A stretch of DNA of 64,000 nt from Aselliscus stoliczkanus (lineage: Eukaryota > Chordata > Mammalia > Chiroptera > Hipposideridae): the NCBI GenBank assembly GCA_033961575.1, contig CM066731.1, forward strand, positions 131,681,001 to 131,745,000. Direction: 5' to 3'. The translations under genes and the position numbers were made by a program. The notes below the pieces were generated by a model. That model did no database searches and was not told where the DNA came from. It was given only the letters and a program-made list of their open reading frames with translations. Every line of letters begins with the position of its first letter. The stretch's first letter is position 1. Below, in pieces: positions 57,875 to 64,000 of this stretch.

Positions 57875-58300
57875 TCAACAATGTCTATTCTATAAACCAT
57901 AACATAATGTTATGTAAGGAATGAGATTTAAATTATGATTATGTTTACACACCAGAACAGATTTTGTGAGATGATTTTCTTCAAATTAGTTTTATGACCT
58001 GAAGGGCAGTATTTTTAAACTAATTTGCCTGATTAATCCATCAAGATCATCACATACTCAACAATATGAGAAAAGAGATTGAGATTTATCAACAATTTTC
58101 AAGAAAAATAGCATAACACTCTTTGACATTTGAAATGAATCCACTATGTACTCTCAAACCAGAGCTCGGTAGGAAAGTTGGTGGTCTGGGCACATAAGCC
58201 AGGGTTAGATGGAAGACAGAGGATTATCAAATGGCTGAGAATAAAGAATGTCTACTCCAATTTGCCATAGAGTGACCCAGGCTGGCCCCAGCTCTAGGCA
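57875..58300. other. Non-coding, no recognisable feature
   Basis: Nothing recognised. Confidence 0.35.
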
Positions 58301-58308
58301 GAGTGTGT

Positions 58309-58311
<3 letters not shown>

Positions 58312-58402
<91 letters not shown>
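58312..58402. repeat. Long perfect (GA)n microsatellite
   Basis: About 45 uninterrupted AG/GA units on the plus strand, an all-purine strand opposite an all-pyrimidine strand. The serine/leucine repeat frame on the minus strand is an artefact. Confidence 0.97.
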
Positions 58403-58405
<3 letters not shown>

Positions 58406-58464
58406 GGCATAGGAATATAGGAATGGTCATGTTGATGAAGCACTGTCATTCATTATAGGAGGCA

Positions 58465-58980
58465 TGTATGAGTTTCTCACTGCCACTGCAACAAATTTAC
58501 CACAAACTTAACAGCCTGAAACAACACAAATGTAATATATTCAGTTCTGTTGGTCAAAACTTTGATGCTAGTTTCACTGAGCTAAAATCAGATATTGGCA
58601 GGGTTGCATTCTTTTTAGAGGTTCTAAAGAGAGAATCTATTTTCTTACTTTTTCTAGCTTCCAGAGTTTGCCCACAATCCTTGCCTCATAGCCTGTTTCC
58701 TCCATCTTCAATGTTGGCAAAGGCAACTCAAGTATTTCTCACCTCACAGCACTCTGACTTCTGCCTCCCTCTTCCACTTTGAAGAACCCTTGTGATTACA
58801 TTGGTCCTACCTGAATAATCCAGGTTAATCTTTATATTTTAAGGTCATCCGATTAGCAAATTTAACTGCACCTGCTACCTTAATTCCTCTTTGACATGTA
58901 AGGTAACATCTCCACAGGTTCTGGGGAAATAGACATGTTTGGGTGTAGGGGAGTACAAATAGTCTGCCCACGACAGGCCC
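58465..58980 (-). repeat. MaLR-type LTR (MLT1/MST-like) remnant, antisense
   Basis: 'gtatgagtttctcactgccactgcaacaaatttaccacaaacttaacagcctgaaacaacac' is the complement of the typical MaLR LTR end, and 'agaacccttgtgattacattggtcctacctgaataatccaggttaatctttat' and 'aggtaacatctccacagg' fit its middle. No internal region is attached, so it reads as a solo LTR relic. Confidence 0.75.
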
Positions 58981-59379
58981 ATGGACTAAATTTTAAGAAG
59001 CATTTAATTAATAGATCCTTTTCTGATGATCTTTCCAGGTAAGTATTCTGAGGATGTCCTCTTTTTTGTTTTGGAAGCAGATCTGTGTCTAAAAACCCAA
59101 GTTCCACCATATACTAGCTATTTAACCAACTTAGGATATCATCCTCTGGCAATTCTTAGAAAAGTAAATAAGAATACAAATATATCTGGAAAATTCTAAC
59201 AACTAGTAGATGATAAACAAACAGTATTTTCTTCCCTATTCTCTATCCCTGTTCTAGGTGTGAATCTACCTTCACTCCTCCAACCTGGTTTTAGGCCCTA
59301 TTTTGGCAGTCCAACTGATCTCATTTTGCAATTAGAGCCATTATAAGATTTAGAATTTTATTCATTCATTGGCTGATTA

Positions 59380-60045
59380 AAAGGTATTTATTGCATTTTC
59401 TCCTATATGCCAGGTAATGTGCAAGGTGCTAGGGACCCAAAAGCAAACACAATGAATATGGCTCTCAGTAGTTTGTGGTTCAGTAGAAAGGGAGATTAGT
59501 TTATGCAAAGGAAGGTCCAGGTTACTTTAAGAGTCAAATATAGGAAACTCACCTAGTATGGAGGGCCAGGAAGGATTTGCTTTACAAGTAAATTTAAGAA
59601 GAGACTTTTATGCATTTTGTAACAGGATCCCCATGAGCGTTTTCAGTAGGACAATTTTTCCTGATAAAGGGATGTCCCAGCTCTGGAGGACATCAGTCAT
59701 GTCCTCCAAACATGAATGCAGAAATACCCTCACATACTGCCACAACTAGAACCATCCCTACACATTTCTAAAAGCATCATGGGAAGCAAGAGCAACCTTG
59801 GGTGAGAGGAGAAAAGAGTGTTTCCCTTAGGATGAGAGAACAGAATGAGAAAAGATGGGTAATAGGCAGCTTTCTTTTGGGCAACTGTGGGCCAGAGAGG
59901 AGGAGATGTGAAAGGAGGCTCCAAAAGTTGAGCGGGTCCAGGGAGACCTTGTGAAGGCTGCTGAACTTGGAAGGGAGGTTTGAAGCAGAAGAGTAATAAA
60001 ATCAGATTTGTTTCTAATCTACAACACTGCTCCATCCTAAAGTAT
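59380..60045 (-). repeat. L2 3' region, antisense
   Basis: 'tgccaggtaatgtgcaaggtgctagggacccaaaagcaaac' at the left and 'ggtttgaagcagaagagtaataaaatcagatttgtttctaatctacaacactgctcc' at the right are, in order, the complement of the L2 3' UTR. The middle is diverged. Confidence 0.6.
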
Positions 60046-63000
60046 GATTCCAGTTTGGGAATATGGTGCTAATAACTCTTGTCATTTTACCTTTTTGCCA
60101 TTCTTATTCCAAATATGTATTTCTGTTACATTGTCTTGGTAATGAGGGTTTGGGCTACCTCATCTGAAACACACTGCCCTCTTCAATAACAATAGCTCAT
60201 TGAAATTAGTTGTAGGATTATTATACAATTCCTCCTTTCTCCTTCACTTTATGCTTCTCAGCAATTTATTCTTCCACTACTGAAGATCATATTTAACACC
60301 AAAGAGGCAAAAAAACAAAGAAGCTTAACTTAAGTGTTTCAACTGTTGCATACACAATTCCAGATCTTAATATCTGGACATTTTTCTGAATTAGGAGAGA
60401 TAAGAGGCACATGTGTATACAAGTAAAATTGATTATTAAGTTAGTTTCTAAGTGAAATTCTCACAAGGTCTAGACTTACATTTATAAAAGTTAAAGGAAT
60501 TGGCAACAAGTGCTATGAAGGGGTGATCTCACATTTTTGTCAATAATTTATGGTTTTAGCACTTCAAACTTTCCTCTCTTCCATTGAATGCACTAAGATA
60601 ACACTCTGATTTACTTTTTGCTATAATGCCATGAGGCTTTCACTGGAATTTCTACTTGATCAGTTTTCTGGAAATGATACAATTCGTAGAACAGTGGCAC
60701 TGATTGAAAAGAGCAGCATCAATGTTTTAAATAAGTTTGATGTTTAAAAAATCCACAGTTGTGGAGCTCTTTTTACACTTAAAGAAGAAAAAAACAACAG
60801 TACCATGGTACAAAAAAATAAAAAAGGATTATTTCTAAAATTAATTATAAAACACTGCACATAAGTGAAGACAAATATAAAATCTTCATATCAATTTACC
60901 TCATGGGAGTCAATAAACTTAACAATCTTTGCAAAGACTCATGCTAAAAATTCTTTCTTAGTATGTAAAAAGTGGTATAAATCCCAGAGTCACAGGAAAC
61001 TTCTGAACCAGAAATTTCATCGTGTGTTGACATGGCAGAAGAAATAGGAAGTGTTTTCCAGGTCCTAAATAACTGTTAACTTATGAAAACAGTTATCAAT
61101 ATGATTCTTTTTAAATATAGTTTATGAAGAACATGATACATAGTCATTTGGTAATAGTTCCACCATCATAGATGGTGAGTCATAATTTGAATCTAAATTA
61201 TGATAGAGTGACAAATTAGTGGTAGAAGATGGATTAAAGAAAGCTAAAAAAAAAAAAGCTGTAACTATAAAAAGGAAATAAATAGAATACAGCATACAAG
61301 TCTACATTAGAAATGAGAAGAGGAAACTGTTTCACCTTTCTTCCCACAAAGCAATAAGAGATTTCTTGACACATCACTGAATATGGTGTCCCAATTAAAT
61401 ATTACTTGTATATATGAAGGAGATTTAAAAGGAGTTTAATGAAAGAAATCAACAACATAGTAGACAAGAATTGGTATTTTAATTTAGTTTATCAATGCTT
61501 TTGCATGTGTTACAACATTTAAAAATCATATCTATGCACTCAAAAAAGTGTTTTAAAATGTTACGCTGTATGATAATGTCTATAAAATATTTTCTGTAAA
61601 TATCTACCTATAGTGGCCTGTGTTTTTCATATGTAAGGTATACCTGAATAAAGCTTATTTTACTTTAACCTTTGTCTCTATTTTTATTTAACCTCAAAAA
61701 TGTACACATTGTAAACCCACTTCAAGACAGAATATCCTGTTGAAATAAATCAATGTATTTGTAAAGTTAGATTCAATAAACAATCAAAAAAATCATTTTC
61801 CAAACAAACATTTAAAGGCCTTCATTGAGCCTATTTTATCAAACTAAAAAAAAAAATATTGCAAAAGTGTTTCATAGCTTTCATAACTAGCAAGATTTTA
61901 ATTGTCAATACTTAAAAGTGGAATTCTAAGTACTAGCAATTTTAAAAAGCTAAAATTTTTTTGAGTCAATATTACATTTTAAGTAGGCAAGACAATTACA
62001 GCAATGGAATAGGAAGTCCCTCATATCACTGCTTCGATTGCAGACTACACAAAAGACCATAATTATACAATTTGGTTGTCATTAGTCATGTAGATTTTAG
62101 ATTTAGAGCCTCCTGTTTTGACAATTCTAATCCTAGTATACTAGAAATGTCTTAAATCAAAGTAAAAGTTAAAGTACCAAAATGCAAATTCTTTCTTTCT
62201 TGAATAGGAAAATAATTAGTCATTTCAATCAGTTTAGTAATAATAATTTTTAAAAACCTTTATCAGTCATATTTTCCCCTAAATGGTCATTCAGTGGCTC
62301 TATGTAGATACAATTAAAAATTTACTTAGTATGTACATATATTATTATATCCTACATCTATGTTGAATATCAAGTCTTGAAATTCTACTATTGAATCAAT
62401 CACCATCTTCTGAAATAAAATGACAGATTGATCTTTGAGATCAATTGATAAGTGAAAGTCAGATAACTGTACCCTAAATGTTAGGTAAACACAGTCATTT
62501 TTCAAATTTCTCAAAAACATTTGCATAATTTCACTACCGTAATTCTTCATACATTCAAGTTACTACAGAAAAATAGAACAAATACAAACAAAACAAATTA
62601 AAATGTCCTGTTGTGCTAAATGGAAGAAAATCTAAAACAGGCTGTGATATGAAATGTAATTTTTCTGGTACATATTATCATCCACTCATTAGGTTAGTGC
62701 ACAAATCATCTGATGACTACTAATGTTTAATTTTCATCTATGCTAATTAATTTTGTAAGTTGTTATTTGCTTTTATAGGATTATTTGTTTCCCTAGAGAA
62801 CATCATCACCCAGAATCTGAAATTTCTAAATTTTCAGTGAATCTTGGAAACATATTTTTCTAATTCACTCAACTGATGTAAAAGATGGCTTCCTTTGTAA
62901 AAGTTAGTCTCTGTTAAGTGTTGTTTGCATTACTCGTGTATTACTAGCACACTGGAATGCCAGGTATTACTTCATGTGTAAGAAAATACAGACAACACTA

Positions 63001-63940
63001 TTTAAATATATAAACATCATTAAATACATTCAAATGGAGGAAAGTAGTAGGTATTTTTTACCTCTAAACCAAGTTGCACATAATTTTTCTTTCTAAAAAA
63101 ATCATAGATATCAAAACTGTAATATTGCATTTACTGAGATGTATTTTTATAAAATAGTATATAAACACAGCATTAGAAATATGAATCCTAGAAAATCTCT
63201 ATTTTGCATGGTATAAAATTCCATCAGCTATTATCACAGAAAAGCAAATATATTCTCATTTGAAATATGCAAATATGCTAAGCAACTGTCTGTAAATATT
63301 CATATTCACATTTTTATCCAAATTTTAAATTATTTTTAAATTATGACATCATTAAAATAAAGCATGTAAACATAATATGCTGGAACACTAAACAGGAATT
63401 AGTAGCATACACAGAAAAAAAAAACTTAAATGTTGTTTAAATAGTAAGGTGAATAGAATTTCAATTAAAGTTTGACTCAGCTACTTACATTTTAAGCTTG
63501 ACATAAGAACATCTCTTAACCCACCTTCTAAGGTGTATTTTATCTCATGAGCTTTTTGTACTCTCTGAAGAAGTAAATTGTTTAATTTAAAGCCAAAACT
63601 CTCCAATAAGTTTAGTATGCTGATAGTGTTTTTACCACATATGCATTTTTTCTTAAAGGAATATCATTCATTATGACATAAAGAATAAGCACAATGGAGT
63701 ATAATTGTTTATCATTTTAATGCTCTCCTTGTTCAAAATCTAATCATAGAAAGACGAGTACGAGTAGTAATCTGTTTACCTGAAGAAAGTTTTATTTCTG
63801 CAAGTACCCTGTCAAACAGTTTTCCTGTTACTTTCCTGCATATCTGAACAACATATGCAGAAGAATAAAAGAAGCCATGTATTATAATGTTGAAATGAAT
63901 TCTTTTTCAGAGGAAGTTGCCTGACATTATATAAAACATA
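60046..63940. other. AT-rich, repeat-poor non-coding block
   Basis: Almost four kilobases with no SINE, recognisable LINE or LTR. Only 61540-61665 faintly resembles an old L1 end ('ggtatacctgaataaagctta'). The minus-strand frame at 62326-62550 and the plus frame at 60865-61047 have no recognisable domain. Confidence 0.4.
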
Positions 63941-63943
63941 CAG

Positions 63944-63965
63944 GTGCCATATATATATATGGCAC
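63944..63965. repeat. 22-bp perfect AT-core palindrome
   Basis: gtgcc, twelve alternating A/T bases, ggcac: a perfect inverted repeat. The right arm and following bases (ggcacatttcattttt) resemble atatggcacatttcagtttt at about 37931-37952. Confidence 0.8.
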
Positions 63966-64000
63966 ATTTCATTTTTTAAGAGAAATCTTTCTAAAGGAAA

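Noticed and set aside
58227..58430. Serine-leucine repeat protein on the minus strand
   Set aside because: Translation of the (GA)n microsatellite.

Overview
This window reads as AT-rich, non-coding DNA from a mammal, most likely a bat. The strongest lineage signal is a set of young tRNA-derived SINEs. One (8084-8259) matches the bat VES family as I remember it. At least eleven others share a GGCCGGCC...GGTTAAGCGCTGG head and look like the Rhin-1 type of horseshoe-bat relatives (Rhinolophoidea); the family name is from memory. MIR, L2, MaLR-type LTRs and L1 place the host among placental mammals. I found no exon, intact gene, RNA gene of known family, CpG island or gene promoter. All open frames are short and fall in repeats or non-conserved sequence. 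The window is best read as intergenic or deep intronic.

Layout. 0-9.2 kb is dense repeat. An antisense L2 (about 570-2690) is broken by two SINEs. A SINE on the minus strand and an AT minisatellite follow. Next comes an old L1ME-type 3' end (about 5060-8560) carrying two later insertions: an L1 with a 5' inversion, and an L1 plus VES pair enclosed by one target-site duplication. 9.2-18 kb is mostly unique with MIR/L2 scraps and two alternating purine-pyrimidine tracts. 17.5-18.6 kb is an LTR-like repeat. 18.9-20.1 kb is a three-level nest: a MIR split by an L1, and that L1 split by an 81-bp mariner-type palindromic MITE. 20.5-30.3 kb alternates short SINEs, truncated L1 tails and L2/MIR. 30-40.7 kb is mainly unique with scattered MIR/L2 and CA repeats. 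40.7-46 kb holds six SINEs, an isolated L1 5' UTR and an old L1M/HAL1-like segment. 47.4-50.2 kb is one long sense L2 with relics of its reverse-transcriptase frame, split by a younger L1. 50-60 kb has MIR, L2 and two MaLR-like LTR remnants, a tandem duplication carrying RFX-type X-box motifs, and a perfect (GA) tract of about 91 bp. 60-64 kb is AT-rich with almost nothing recognisable.

No genes act together here. The biology is retrotransposition: L1 supplied the machinery, and its marks (poly(A) tails, 8-18 bp target-site duplications, 5' truncation, a 5' inversion) are directly visible. All family names come from recognition of consensus sequences, not from a database search, and boundaries of old repeats are approximate.
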